Shown one piece after another: positions 1 through 10,452 of a stretch of DNA of 64,000 nucleotides. The notes beneath the pieces are model-generated. The model was not told the origin of the DNA and did no database searches. It saw only the letters and a program-made list of their open reading frames with translations. A program made the position numbers and the translations under genes. Origin of the DNA: Nitzschia sp. pyKryTriq1. Its lineage: Eukaryota; Bacillariophyta; Bacillariophyceae; Bacillariales; Bacillariaceae. Where the stretch lies: NCBI GenBank assembly GCA_956465555.1, contig OY101115.1, forward strand, positions 1,426,001 to 1,490,000. The letters are read 5' to 3'. Position 1 is the stretch's first letter. Every line of letters begins with the position of its first letter.

Positions 1-28
1 ATGCTCACTTCTTTCCGAAATCACCCAT

Positions 29-601
29 TTAGCCGCGTTTAGACCTTCTCTTTCGACCTGGACGATTGGCTTCCTCGTACAAATCCTCAAATGATAGACC
101 CAATTGATACCAGTTGGGAGGCAGAACTCGAAGTTTGTTGATCATCTTGGCATCATATGGTTCTACAGTAATGAATGTAATCTCCTCCTTGCCATTGCTG
201 CGGCATCTGTTACACATAGTAGAGGTGCATGGTCGGACATCCATCGTTGTGGTGCTTTCCGAAACAGAGGTTGCAACCGATGCCACGTCCGTTGAGTCAC
301 AAGATGGGTTTGTGGAGATCACGCTCATTTGATTCTTCACAAAGTGCTGCTGGTCTTGCTGATTCTCGCTGTCGTCGTTACATACATCGGGTTTTTTCTC
401 AGACTTCCTAGAATTCTGAGGAGACAAATCACCATGAGTATCAAAAGACGTTGTCAATGCAGTCATAATTCCCTCTGTGGAATTCGTTGACGCCAGCAAG
501 ATCTGTGGCGGAACTTTTCCATTCCCCTCTTCTTTCTTCGTGCTCTTTGTCTTTTGCCCATTGCCCCTGCGTGAAAATAATCGAGCCATCATCTTCTTCA
601 A
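29..601 (-). CDS. Hypothetical protein, 190 aa
   Basis: An intact single-exon frame with start at 601 and stop at 29. I do not recognise the family. The N-terminus is strongly basic (MKKMMARLFSRR), residues about 15-125 are polar, Ser/Thr-rich and probably disordered, and the last 50 residues look more ordered (ITFITVEPYDAKMINKLRVL followed by PPNWYQLGLSFEDLYEEAN) and end in a basic tail, RPGRKRRSKRG, that could act as a nuclear or membrane-contact signal. There is no transmembrane segment and no clear signal peptide. It is divergent from the CCZ1-like gene that starts near 1271. It is called because the frame is long for this AT/GC mix and the C-terminal block has protein-like composition, but it could be a lineage-specific protein or a chance frame. 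Confidence 0.5.
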   Translation of the reverse strand: MKKMMARLFSRRGNGQKTKSTKKEEGNGKVPPQILLASTNSTEGIMTALTTSFDTHGDLSPQNSRKSEKKPDVCNDDSENQQDQQHFVKNQMSVISTNPSCDSTDVASVATSVSESTTTMDVRPCTSTMCNRCRSNGKEEITFITVEPYDAKMINKLRVLPPNWYQLGLSFEDLYEEANRPGRKRRSKRG

Positions 602-1270
602 TCAATTTTCTATCGAGGTTCGAATAGTCTATGTAATACTATCTGATAGCGTTGTCGCACTTTCTTGAATTAATACATACAACAGTCAGTAAACCACCTT
701 GAGAGAGAAAATAAAGAACAAAATAATGAGATGGAATTTGTGAGAATGAGAACCATCGCGGACTTGCTTGCTTGGCCAGCTAACAACAACTACGGTACGA
801 CGATACAGGAGGCCACGGTCCGTTCATGTGATATATTGGAAAAGCTACATATCTGAAGATCCTATTTAGTAAATGGGCTTAATTGAAGTTTGTCGCACAA
901 GCGCGCACGCAAGGTGCAGAAAATGTTTGTTCACGGACGGATGTACAGTCCCGGGAAGAAGAAAGAAAACAGCACGATCAGCTTTCCGCAATATACATAG
1001 ATCATCACAGCTCATCGCAAGCATCAAGCTAATAAAAAGCTGCCTCTTCTATTTTGTTGTCAAAGAGCCGAAGAAAGACTTTGCTACATTTTAGAAGCCA
1101 GGACCATTCTACTACCCGAGAAGGAGTTCTGAAGGGATCGAGGTTTGATTGATAGTATAGCGAATACTGAAAGATTTTGTAGAAGCAAGGAACTATGGGT
1201 CGAGCATAGGAATTTGGAATAGGCTTGGCATTACATCGTGTTATTTTACTCGAATTTTGAAGGCGAGAGG
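602..1270. promoter_or_regulatory. Divergent intergenic region
   Basis: A 669-bp gap between the starts of two divergent genes (601 on minus, 1271 on plus), so it must hold both promoters. Only short unsupported frames are present. I see no recognisable RNA gene or repeat. Confidence 0.4.
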
Positions 1271-3466
1271 ATGTCAGCAGTTGCAGTGCCTCCGTCGTCC
1301 TCGTCATCATCATCATCATCATCGCTTCAGCCTCCGTCGCCCATTCAAAGAATCTTGATTTTCCACTTGACTCTTCCAGAGAAATGTATGGGTGGTCATT
1401 CTTTGGGGGAGGGGGCTTCTATTCAAGAAATCAGTGAACAAATCTTGTACTATCATCGAGACCAAAAATGGTCCACGGAGTCGTCTTCGGGACTTCCTAC
1501 GCCTCGAACAAAGACTTCTTTGACGGAAGAGGCAGTTCAGTTTTTAGGTCTCTGTTCTGCATTATATGGTCTTCCAGCATCGTTTGGGGATCCGGGGTTG
1601 GCGGAGGAGCGAACGAAACAAATTTTCTTCGGCAATTCGACACTGGTTTTCGTGATGCTCGAGTCATCCCCTGACCTGCTCGCAGTTGCGCAAATTTCGA
1701 GGTTGTATCAGCAAGGCAACAAATCTGAAACTGGTGGTGGCAACCCTTTAGCAATCCGCACATCGATTGAAAGGTGTCATCAGCTATTTTGTCTTTTGAG
1801 GGGTGGGGGGATTTTGAAACGACTTGAACCGTCAATCGGTACAATGGGGGAACTATACGCGATACTCAAACAGGTACGAAAAGAAAGCGAACAAAACTCG
1901 AGATCAAGAGGCTCTAGTAGGCTAGAAGCAGATGAAAACAACTTTGAAGGTAAAATCTTTGATCTACAGAATGAAGTTAGGGTTCTGCGAAAGAAACTCC
2001 CGATCCAATCGATTCGGAGAGACCTCGACGCTCACTACAAAGAATATCTTGCGCACCAAGGCCTTGCGATGAACCGAAATGGTGGTGCTGGTCGATGTTT
2101 GGTAGAAACAATACCAGAACCAATGGCGCGTGTCTGTGGAACCCACGCCCTTCAATCTTCATCGGCGAGCCTATCAACTTTTTCGATCATGTCTTTGGGT
2201 CTTTCTACGAGGCGCTTGCTTGATGAGTTCGTGGTCGGGTCAGAACATGACATTTCACTATTTGGAATATCGATATTTGTCGATGGACAACTTCTCCACA
2301 GCCATTGGTCGAATGATTCTTTATCGCGGCGACTAGAAGAGGATGATTGCAGTCCTGTTTCGATTTCGGTTCCAAATGAAATGATCTACCTTGTTAACAG
2401 GTATATGACATCGTACAGTGTGAAAATGTCTCAACTACCATCATCCAAACGCGAAGGGGCGTCTGTTTCTTCAGAGCTTGGGATACGCAAGATTGCCATG
2501 GCCTTCGGGGATCCGACGTCAACGTTTGCACCATCTATAGAAGCGAACGATGGAGCGAGCGATCCTCCTAAGATCATGTCGAAGTTTATCGCACCTCCTC
2601 CTCAATTCATGATGAGTGCTACCGAAGAGGCGGACTTTATCACAATATCAAGTCAACAAACCAAGGCTTGGGCGCTGAAAGTCTGCATCCCTGTCCAAGT
2701 TTCGTACGAGCGATCCGAAAAGCAAATTCCATTTCAATTTGGAGCCATTGTGTGCGAAGTGGAAAACTGTAGTTTTTTGCTCTTCTTGGACGATGGTTCC
2801 TTTGGGCATGTTTCCGATAGCCTATCGATAGTGGAGTCCAGGCTCACAGATATCGTGCTTGTGGCAGAAGAAACAGATAGGGATACTGATTTCCTGGGTC
2901 AACACGAAAAATTCTCATTACAGTGGACAGAACCTGGGCAAGATGTGGTCGTTGTCAACCGCGAGCAAAACATGTTGTATCTCTTCTCTGACCGAAAGCG
3001 AAAAGATAATACGAAGGCTTCTACAGCTACAAGTACCACAAGGCGTTTCCTCGGCTTTGGAACGAAATCTCATTCTAGTTCTGGAGAAAGCGAACGAAGT
3101 CGAAGCACCCAACATCTGGAGTGGGCGACACTGGGACTGGACTGCAGGCATCGCCTTGCCTCCCATCTTCACCTAGATACGATGCTCGCGTTCGATGACA
3201 TGATGAATGAAATAGCACTGCGAAGGAAATTATTGATGCGAGAGGATGATGTCAAAACAATTGGTCCCACGGCTAATCCCACAAGAAGTGGAGTTGTGGA
3301 GCTCTGTACTTGTATGCCTCTGGGGTGGGTTTACGCCTGTGCAGCGGAAGAAATGGAGCTCTATGCATTCTTCGACTCGAGCATTTATGTCACAGTTGCA
3401 GATGTGCAAACTGCCGCAACGAAAATTCAAGATCAATTCTTCGGACGACGGAAAACAGAATCATGA
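1271..3466 (+). CDS. CCZ1-like first-longin-domain protein
   Basis: The frame opens at 1238, but the Met at 1271 (MSAVAVPP, followed by a poly-Ser run) is a better start, giving 731 residues in one exon. Residues about 20-190 look like the first longin domain shared by CCZ1, HPS4 and Intu: RILIFHLTLPEK, then ILYYHRD, EEAVQFLGLCSALYG, a FGNSTLVFVML strand and a helix ending HQLFCLLRGG. In yeast and animals CCZ1 pairs with MON1 as the exchange factor for the endosomal GTPase RAB7; that role is inferred here. The C-terminal third again holds longin/roadblock-like hydrophobic strands (PLGWVYACAAEEMELYAFFD). HPS4 or another member of this longin group is the main alternative. The gene is convergent with the next one, 110 bp away. 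Confidence 0.55.
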   Translation: MSAVAVPPSSSSSSSSSSLQPPSPIQRILIFHLTLPEKCMGGHSLGEGASIQEISEQILYYHRDQKWSTESSSGLPTPRTKTSLTEEAVQFLGLCSALYGLPASFGDPGLAEERTKQIFFGNSTLVFVMLESSPDLLAVAQISRLYQQGNKSETGGGNPLAIRTSIERCHQLFCLLRGGGILKRLEPSIGTMGELYAILKQVRKESEQNSRSRGSSRLEADENNFEGKIFDLQNEVRVLRKKLPIQSIRRDLDAHYKEYLAHQGLAMNRNGGAGRCLVETIPEPMARVCGTHALQSSSASLSTFSIMSLGLSTRRLLDEFVVGSEHDISLFGISIFVDGQLLHSHWSNDSLSRRLEEDDCSPVSISVPNEMIYLVNRYMTSYSVKMSQLPSSKREGASVSSELGIRKIAMAFGDPTSTFAPSIEANDGASDPPKIMSKFIAPPPQFMMSATEEADFITISSQQTKAWALKVCIPVQVSYERSEKQIPFQFGAIVCEVENCSFLLFLDDGSFGHVSDSLSIVESRLTDIVLVAEETDRDTDFLGQHEKFSLQWTEPGQDVVVVNREQNMLYLFSDRKRKDNTKASTATSTTRRFLGFGTKSHSSSGESERSRSTQHLEWATLGLDCRHRLASHLHLDTMLAFDDMMNEIALRRKLLMREDDVKTIGPTANPTRSGVVELCTCMPLGWVYACAAEEMELYAFFDSSIYVTVADVQTAATKIQDQFFGRRKTES

Positions 3467-3576
3467 CGGCAGCAGCTGATCCAACACAGTACTAAAGTTC
3501 ATCACCAGTTATTTTCCTCAAACATGCATGTAGTGTATGATTGGCTCGTTCTTCAACCTTGAGAGCAACCCAACAT

Positions 3577-4135
3577 TTACAGACCGCCCCCGGGAACAAT
3601 GGGGGGGACGTAAGACAGCTTGTAATAGAAGAAGATGACAATGAAAAAAGTAATTGTTGCGAGCCCCTTGAGTTTGCTTTGCTTTTTGAATTCTTCGATT
3701 CGTGCACGGACTTCATCGCCTTTTCCTTCCTTTTCTGCCTCTCCGATAACTCCATCCATCAATGACTTGTATCCCAAACTCCTGTAATATTCCTCACCCT
3801 ATGGCAAAACGACCAAGCGGGAAAAGGGGTGAGCAATGAACCCCGACGATAGAATGCAAAACGAATAAACATACCTTCTGAAGAGCGTAGTCATTTGGAT
3901 TTTCGAGGTAGGAATTGTATTCTTTCTCGGCCTGCTCCTTGGTAAGTCCTTTGGTTTTCATCAAATTTTCGACCACCGTCTGGTACTCCTTGTTTTTGGT
4001 TAGTTTCTGCAAAGGTCCGACCGAAAGACTGGTCTTGCTCACAACGGATCGGGGCACGCCTACACCTGTGAAAGCGGAGCAAAGGAAGGATCCAAGGGCC
4101 ACAAGGATAAGTAAGAAAGACTTGGAGGTCATCAT
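3577..4135 (-). CDS. Small plastid-targeted membrane protein (2 exons)
   Basis: Exons 4135-3875 and 3800-3577, with a 74-bp GT-AG intron (3801-3874) joining LQK to GEEYYRS in frame. The product is about 161 residues. Residues 1-21 form a hydrophobic signal (SFLLILVALGSFLCSAF) ending in an SAF site like the ASAF motif that routes proteins into complex plastids. The middle is charged and helical (KLTKNKEYQTVVENLMKTKG, EQAEKEYNSYLENP). One transmembrane segment lies near the C-terminus (ATITFFIVIFFYYKL), followed by a short VPPIVPGGGL tail. It may be a single-pass thylakoid or plastid-envelope protein. I do not recognise a named family. Confidence 0.72.
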
Positions 4136-4563
4136 GTTTTCAAATGTTTCTAAATAGTCTCGAGTTCAATGCATTCAATAATGTAAATGACGGCAATAAA
4201 AGTTGTATCCTCTTTCAACCGCAGCCTCTTGGTCTCGGAATTCCAGCTTAAAAAATAATATCCATCCGAAGTTCGTGCCACGCAACACTTCAACTCTCGT
4301 TCCGGCGAGCGACACGCGATGACACAGACGATGATGATTCCTTCGATTCCAACATTGTTGACACATTCGACCGCCCTTCGACTAAGTCGTCAGTCGTCCT
4401 CCGTAATAGTCCCCGAGATTATTCGGCGATCGTCTATCACTACCGGTAGAACAATTCAAGTTGACTGATTAGAAAACTGCGGAGCATCACGACAGGCCAA
4501 TGATCGCTGGTAACACCATGATAGTCCTAAATGCTTACTAGCTAGTCAACGTAGCGGAATCAA
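4136..4563. promoter_or_regulatory. Intergenic, upstream of the plastid protein
   Basis: A 428-bp gap between the TRM6 stop and the start of the small plastid protein, both on minus. It should carry the promoter of the latter and the TRM6 3' end. No other feature seen. Confidence 0.35.
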
Positions 4564-6321
4564 TCAATCGCTTGCGCTGTCGTCTACTTCTGCTCGGCTG
4601 CGCTTCGGGTCCCGTCCAGATAAGAAAGAATTGGTTCCCTGAGCGATTTCATCGATTTCGGGACGACTTCTCTTAGAGTCTCGGCTGGCTACCCCACTGC
4701 TGCTGGATTGTCTTGTGCTCTTCTTGCGCCCATTCTTTGAGCTTTCACTGCCGTTCTTGGATTTACTAGTCTTTCGTCCTCGGCGGCCACCCACGAGGCC
4801 TCTCAATTCTTTCAAAAGATTGTCGTCAAGTTCATTGTGACCATGAACTGGACATAGCTTAATCCCAGTCAGCAAGAATCCACCACTTTGAGTCATGTTC
4901 ATTTGGGGATGTGTTCTGCCTGGAAGCACTTGATACTCCCGCATCCAAGTATCCATAAGACGGAGGTTGATCGCAAGTCCCTGCTTTTGTAGCTCCCGAA
5001 AGCATTCGGCAAGTGGCTCCATATACTCGGAATACACGACAAAAGGACCTGAAGGGGTCAAATAGGGCAGAAGATCCAATAGCGTTGATGTGGGATCGTA
5101 CCGAGTCGCAAGCACGATCGAGTCGCATTTCCTGGCGACAAGCATTTCTTTCGCCTCGATTCCAGTGTGTCGTGTGAGCTTCCGTGCGAACCGAGCGCAA
5201 CGTTTCGCTAAAAAGTCCTTCCTCGCCCTTTCCTTTTTGATTTTTTCAAGGTAGTCTCGAGTATGATTTTGTAGCGGGCAAGGCCAAACCAAGACTTCTC
5301 GCTCCACCTTCTCAGGATCTTGTGCATCCGGGGCTGATGATGTGACTACATCTTCGGCGAAAATATCTCCAGAATGTAGCCATTTGATAGAATGTTGTTC
5401 GGCAAAAGATAGATTGAACCGGGCAATCATTTCCACGAATGATGGTTGCTGCCCACTGTAAACAGAGATGACCTTTCCGTACCCACCCATTCGTTGGGTG
5501 ATCGCCCCAGTAATCACCCCAAGGCAGGTTTCCATCACGAGAACCTGACATCCCGCACTCACATTAGAATAACTCAAAATCTGTCCTAACGTGTCCTCTC
5601 GCATGTTCATCATCTTTCGTGGATCCTTCTTGAACATAGCTTCACAAACAGAAAATCCGGTGCAGCGGACCATTCGACATCTTGGCTGATATTTCTTCTG
5701 CTTTCTCACAATGTACTTGGCCTTACTGAACTCAGTCTTGTGCTCAAATGTCTTGGAATTTTCCACCAAGGCACTCACGATTGCAGAACCCTCTGTTCCG
5801 TTTTCGACTAGCTTTGAGAGCTGCGCGTAGTCGAGACTCTGGGAATTGTTGTCGTCCACCAGATTTCGATTATCGTTAGCTTGCTCAATTTCTGGAAATG
5901 TGCTATCATCTGCGTCAACTTCATCGTCGTTCTCAGTCTCCAACTTGGCGGCACCAGGAGTGTATTCCGGTATGAGATCTTCGCCCTCGGGGAGCGGTTT
6001 CAATTCGATGTTCCCCACCTCGAGAACAGTGCCGTAGGGGAGGCCTACTAGATTTGCAGTCGGGTAGGACCGCTTGTTGATTTTGACCGGCGCGGATTTG
6101 CCTTTCCAGCTCCTGAGACATTGCGCGAAATATTGTCGACCATCACCAAACACGAGAATCACATGATCTCCCTCCCGGACTACATCCGAAGGAGGTTCTA
6201 GCAGTGGATCCCACCTTTTCAGCTTCTCTTCTGCAGCTTCGGTGCTGTCTTCTACGACGAAATCAGCGGTCGTTGCTGCTGGCTCGTCGTGGACCTCGGA
6301 CGCTCCTTCTGCTGTGCTCAT
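4564..6321 (-). CDS. TRM6: tRNA (adenine-N1)-methyltransferase non-catalytic subunit TRM6/GCD10
   Basis: A single exon of 585 residues. TRM6 pairs with catalytic TRM61 to make m1A58 in the T-loop of tRNAs, including initiator tRNA-Met, in the nucleus. After an acidic N-terminus, residues about 45-115 fit the TRM6 N-terminal barrel (VREGDHVILVFGDGRQYF, KINKRSYPTANLVGLPYG). The central Rossmann-like half follows (KKYQPRCRMVRCTG, VLVMETCLGVITGAITQRMG), with the glycine-rich SAM-binding motif degenerate, as is usual for this non-catalytic subunit. A further block (KCDSIVLATRYDPTSTLLDL) also matches the family. The C-terminal 90 residues are a lysine/serine-rich basic tail typical of RNA-binding extensions. 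Length is near that of other TRM6 proteins. Confidence 0.92.
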   Translation of the reverse strand: MSTAEGASEVHDEPAATTADFVVEDSTEAAEEKLKRWDPLLEPPSDVVREGDHVILVFGDGRQYFAQCLRSWKGKSAPVKINKRSYPTANLVGLPYGTVLEVGNIELKPLPEGEDLIPEYTPGAAKLETENDDEVDADDSTFPEIEQANDNRNLVDDNNSQSLDYAQLSKLVENGTEGSAIVSALVENSKTFEHKTEFSKAKYIVRKQKKYQPRCRMVRCTGFSVCEAMFKKDPRKMMNMREDTLGQILSYSNVSAGCQVLVMETCLGVITGAITQRMGGYGKVISVYSGQQPSFVEMIARFNLSFAEQHSIKWLHSGDIFAEDVVTSSAPDAQDPEKVEREVLVWPCPLQNHTRDYLEKIKKERARKDFLAKRCARFARKLTRHTGIEAKEMLVARKCDSIVLATRYDPTSTLLDLLPYLTPSGPFVVYSEYMEPLAECFRELQKQGLAINLRLMDTWMREYQVLPGRTHPQMNMTQSGGFLLTGIKLCPVHGHNELDDNLLKELRGLVGGRRGRKTSKSKNGSESSKNGRKKSTRQSSSSGVASRDSKRSRPEIDEIAQGTNSFLSGRDPKRSRAEVDDSASD

Positions 6322-7465
6322 AGTCTGGTTACTTGATTAGCAAGCGAGGCGAAACAATCGATCGATCAGTCGATCAGTCGATGATGTGAGGGAAAACCAA
6401 GTATGAATACGGGTAGTACTCGTAGACGATGATGATTATGATTCCTCCCAACAATCAATATCATCGTCAGATAGTCAGGCATGCATCATGCATTATCATC
6501 ATCATGCTACCGGTAATTGTATGTACGGCTGCAGTTTTCCACGCCGCCCATCATCTTCTCCAATGGCCCGCGCGCGCGGTTCGATGGTTCGATGTTTGTG
6601 GCGAGAAGTCGAAGCAGTCAGCCTGATGAAGAATCATGATCACACGCACGAGAGCCGGGCGTCGTGCGTCCATGAAACAGCCCCAACAACGATCGAGCGG
6701 TACTGTATGATTTACTCGACTGACGGATATTCCTACAGTACCAGTACCTGGTACCGTACCGTCGTACCGGTACAGACAGTGTACAGCTCCTCTGTGATCT
6801 ACTTATCGACAATAGTCTGCCAAGGAGTACGGTATAGAGGGTACGTAGAGTGGATCTCTCTCTCTCTCTCTCTCCACTCTCTAGAGAGTAACAAAGGTAG
6901 TTCTACCAGTAGAAAGAGAGGTTTTACATACCGGATCTGTACATGTTTGTATGGTACTCCAGATTGATTTTGCCGATCATGGCAGGCACAAGCCAGAGCA
7001 GCACAGGGCTACCGGTATTGTACGGTACACAGCGTTCTCGAAGTGCTGCTCCAGATCGTCTAGTAGAGAGATCTGGGAACTCTGGATTCGTGGAATTTTC
7101 AATAACATAATGATTACCAAACAAGTTAATGTACAAACGTGCGTAGCTGTCACATGCATAGTCTGCATGTTACTATGGGGCGACTTGATAGTTCATTGCT
7201 CACGTCGGCTTCGGGGTGCTGCTTCGAAATGCTGGAGTATTTTATGGTAGCGGGTGCTGTCCTTGGACAACAAAGCGATAAGTAGCCTGCTCTGTTTGCT
7301 CCAGCAAGTCGTATTTTATAGTAGTGTACAACGTACAAACAGTTGTCTGTTTGGTGTCGATGGGATCACCTCTGATATAGCCAGAGGATAAAAACATCGT
7401 GTTGCGACACCTTAGACACTGCAAATGCCGCAGTAATCCAGTATGGTGTTCACCACCTAGCTAGT
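6322..7465. promoter_or_regulatory. Intergenic region with GTAC words and a (TC)n tract
   Basis: 1.14 kb upstream of TRM6 and downstream of the next minus-strand gene. It contains a tandem GATCAGTC-like run near 6358-6385, several GGTACC/GTACCGGTAC words near 6745-6790, and a (TC)10 run at 6855-6874. Open frames crossing it are low-complexity and have no domain character. No RNA gene recognised. Confidence 0.4.
6855..6874. repeat. (TC)10 microsatellite
   Basis: Ten perfect TC dinucleotides in the TRM6 upstream region. Confidence 0.9.
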
Positions 7466-7938
7466 CTATTGGGCTATAGCTCGCATTTGCTCTTCAACCA
7501 GGCACTTCACTGACCGACTCTGTTAAAGGGAAAGAACAAAGCGTGAGAAAAACATCCCGATATTAATAATAATTCGTTCCAGCACCTGCCACCACCTTCA
7601 CTCACCTTCAGTAACTCTGTGCCCGTTTGATCTAGGAGCTCAAAAAACTGTTCGGGGTCTGGGACGACAACAGCCTTTTCACCCATCAAAACTGGCGTTG
7701 AAGGGTCTTCAGGGATGATAGATCCTTGGAAACCAGATTCGCTGAGAGTAAAAGAGGCATCGGCATCATCCGCCGTGTCGACTGTTGCTAGACTCATACA
7801 CTCTTCTATAACGCCCTGGTCCTCGTATTTACCACCAACGGATCGCCCCCTTCTCGAGCCTAATACGACATAGTGCACTATTGCTTGGACCAAAACAACG
7901 CTGATCCAAGCCATCACCGACAATGGTAATTCTATCAT
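7466..7938 (-). CDS. Hypothetical small membrane protein (2 exons)
   Basis: Exons 7938-7606 and 7519-7466, with an 86-bp intron (7520-7605; donor GTGAGT, acceptor CAG) that joins LLK to SRSVKCLVEEQM in frame and ends at TAG 7466-7468. The product is 128 residues. An in-frame Met at 7962 is an alternative start, but the Met at 7938 has the stronger ACACAATG context. Residues 1-27 form one hydrophobic segment (LSVMAWISVVLVQAIVHYVV) followed by basic RRGRS, so the N-terminus is either a signal anchor or a cleaved signal. The remainder is acidic and predicted soluble. Not recognised. Confidence 0.55.
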
Positions 7939-8878
7939 TGTGTTGTGTTTAATGGATCGCAAGATGGAAGAGATGGTAGTCTACTAGTCTCGCGATCAGT
8001 TGGTAGTTGTATTGGAATACTTGTATCATACAGTATGATGAGACGTACTCGTACGGTACATACAAGCCAAAATGGTGTCCATGAAACTGACAAATGGCGG
8101 TAAGAGCTCAAAAAGAGGAGCAGCTTGCTCGACAGAGCGACGATTGGCCATAGAAATCTACAGAGTGGAGGGAAACCAATCAAAAACAGTTCCAGCTGTC
8201 GGCTGGCTTGCGAAGCATCCGGGCAGACCACCTCCTGGCGTGGTTTGCTAAGCGAAATAAATCGCAAATCAGATGGGGGAATTTTGAATGAAAAAAATTC
8301 AGATCAATAGGGCATATACAATAGCACTCCTATTTATTGGCATGACACGTCAAAGGGCCTGAAAAATAGCCATGATAAGCTTCAATAGGCCTTTGTTGAC
8401 ATCTAACGCACTTTTGGCGAGGTCATTCTCGCCAAAGAATATTCCATTATCTTCATAACCATAACTGAGGACATTGAATTGAACTTCTTGCTAACGTCAG
8501 AAACAGAACGCTAATATTTTGTTCCTCTTTTTAGGGGTGGAATTTCAAATTTCAATCTCCCCCTTTCCAATGAATAGGACAGTATGTATCCCCAAAATTC
8601 CCCCATCACGAGACGACCACCACGGAAGAACAAAATGAATGCAGAAGACTAAAATATCAGAGGAGTCAGTCATCCTCTCTACAGTAGTACCGGTAGGTGT
8701 AGTTCGTATCGTAAAAATGAAAACAATCCGCAACTACGTCTCAAGCGAGCACCCTACTACCTCTAGAGAGATGGAGTACCGAGGAGTACTTGACTACGAG
8801 TACAGTACCGAAATATCACCACTCGACATTACGGAAGTGCGGCGTATAGCTTATGGTCTTGCTAATCATGTCGCGGAC
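7939..8878. other. Intergenic, no gene seen
   Basis: 940 bp between the start of the small membrane protein and the stop of ATG101. Short frames only. Some GTAC and TACTAC words near 8010-8060 and 8680-8810. Nothing else recognised. Confidence 0.35.
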
Positions 8879-9972
8879 TTAGTTGCTCAAATTGATCAAC
8901 GATGGCATATTTGCAACTCTCGAATACACATTTTCCCGATCGTCAACCTTTTTGGAACAGCTGATCTCGAACTCGTACATGACTGGCGGAACGTGGTCAA
9001 TAGATCTACCGGCAATCTCAAATATCTTCATCAGGACCGATCGAAGCATTCCTTCGGCCGTATCCTGAAAAGAAAAGAGGAGAAAAGGTCAGGGTACTTA
9101 AGTGATGCGCATGACGCAAATCAAGGAGTAGTCGTGCAAAGTTCAAGACATCCTTGCACATACATACCTGTATTCGCTGTCTCTCGATTACCGCGGCAGA
9201 GTCATCGCTTACTGGTCGTGGCGTGTTGTTGACGACAACTCGCAAGTGCCACTGCTCCCATCTAATGCCAGCAGAAAAGGAGGAAATAAGTTTCAAAAAT
9301 GAACACGTCAATAAGATTCCTCCAAATTCAATAGTGGATGACAGGATCTTGAGGTGATTGATTGACAGTATCATATACGTACACTACTTTTTCCTCATTC
9401 GACACCAAACCAAATAATTGTCTTGTGGCTCTCCTCTCAAAAAAGCTCAGCGTCAGCCCCCCCTGCAAAAACGGTCATGTTCAAAATTGGTCAGAGAACG
9501 AATTGCGTAGGCACAATTTCAGCAGTCCGTAAATGAATGAATGAATGAATGATTGAATCATCACCCCAAACCACAAGCAGACTGACTCACACTTAAAAGC
9601 TCCGGTCCGATTTGTGAGAGTGTTGTCAGAAATGTTGTGATTGACGAATCTACTTTCTTGTCCACGTCGTACTCGAGCGCAGAGTGACCCCCCGGGAGTG
9701 TATTCAGTTTGTCATTTGCGATTCTTGGATACGTCAGGTTGAAGCCTTCACATTCTACATCTCGTGGTGTCACTGGACCTGGAGATCGAATACTGGGAAG
9801 ATAAAAATATGAGACTGAATTGGGAATGTGAAAGTCAATGATGGCGTGAGATCGTATACGAAGTACAGTATGATACGTACAAAAGAATTGTGTAGAGAAT
9901 GGCTTGGAGGGCCTCGCGGGCCTGGCCTGTTGCCAATTCTAGCTCTGGCAGATGGTGTTCCTTGCAGTTCAT
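8879..9972 (-). CDS. ATG101: Autophagy-related protein ATG101 (5 exons)
   Basis: Five small exons: 9972-9881, 9792-9591, 9462-9383, 9261-9168 and 9064-8879. They sum to 654 nt, exactly 217 codons plus stop, almost the 218 residues of animal ATG101. The start reads MNCKEHHLPELELATGQARE, resembling the family's MNC start. Further matches are PRDVECEGFNLTYPRI (HORMA-fold strand), GGLTLSFFERRATRQLF, then the WF-finger region EEKVVWEQWHLRVVVNN, and a C-terminal HVPPVMYEFEISC block. ATG101 is a HORMA protein that stabilises ATG13 in the ATG1/ULK autophagy-initiation complex. Introns are 88, 128, 121 and 103 bp; the donors of introns 1 and 3 are GTACGT. It is divergent from VDAC, with 480 bp between the two starts. 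The identification rests on several separate motifs plus length. Confidence 0.9.
9532..9551. repeat. ATGA tetranucleotide run in ATG101 intron 2
   Basis: About five ATGA units inside the 9463-9590 intron. Confidence 0.7.
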
Positions 9973-10452
9973 TCAGTCGAAGATCTACTGGATTAAGAAG
10001 GGCGGTGAGTGGGATGTGATGTCTTTCTGGGTGCCTTAGTGGGTGCTTTTGAAAAGAAGTATAGTACCCGTCGATGACAACAGCGGAAAGCGGAAGGGCA
10101 TCTTTTGTTTTGCTTATTACAGTAGCTTGTTCTGCCTGTGTTCTGCTCTGCGCTCCAATAGTTCGAAGCCAGAACTCAAAACTCAAAACATTGTTTGAGT
10201 CGTCTGGGTCGACTGATCACCGCGCGTGCCGCATGATCGCGTTTTTCTGACCGTTGTTGCCACGCACAACGTCGGCAGTCCGAGTTTCAAGTTGTTGACA
10301 CCATTTTCTATCTCTGGCGAGCAAAAACATCAACCTCGCGCGCGCAAGCAACAGAGGAAAGCCCCACATCATCGGCACCACCGGCGACCGACGACACCCC
10401 ATACTCATCATCTCTCATTCCATTTTTGCAAGACAAAAAGCTAACTTTCACC
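9973..10452. promoter_or_regulatory. Divergent promoter region ATG101/VDAC
   Basis: 480 bp between the two start codons; it must contain both promoters. No TATA box is convincing. Short frames here are not supported. Confidence 0.45.

Noticed and set aside
1238-1270. Upstream in-frame start of the CCZ1-like gene
   Set aside because: The extra eleven residues are not domain-like; the Met at 1271 has a better context. Not excluded.
6488-6967. 159-aa frame on plus
   Set aside because: Low-complexity translation of GTAC words and a TC repeat; no domain, poor start context.
8639-9232. 197-aa frame on plus
   Set aside because: It overlaps the last two exons of ATG101 in antisense, has no domain character, and its first part is GTAC-rich intergenic sequence.
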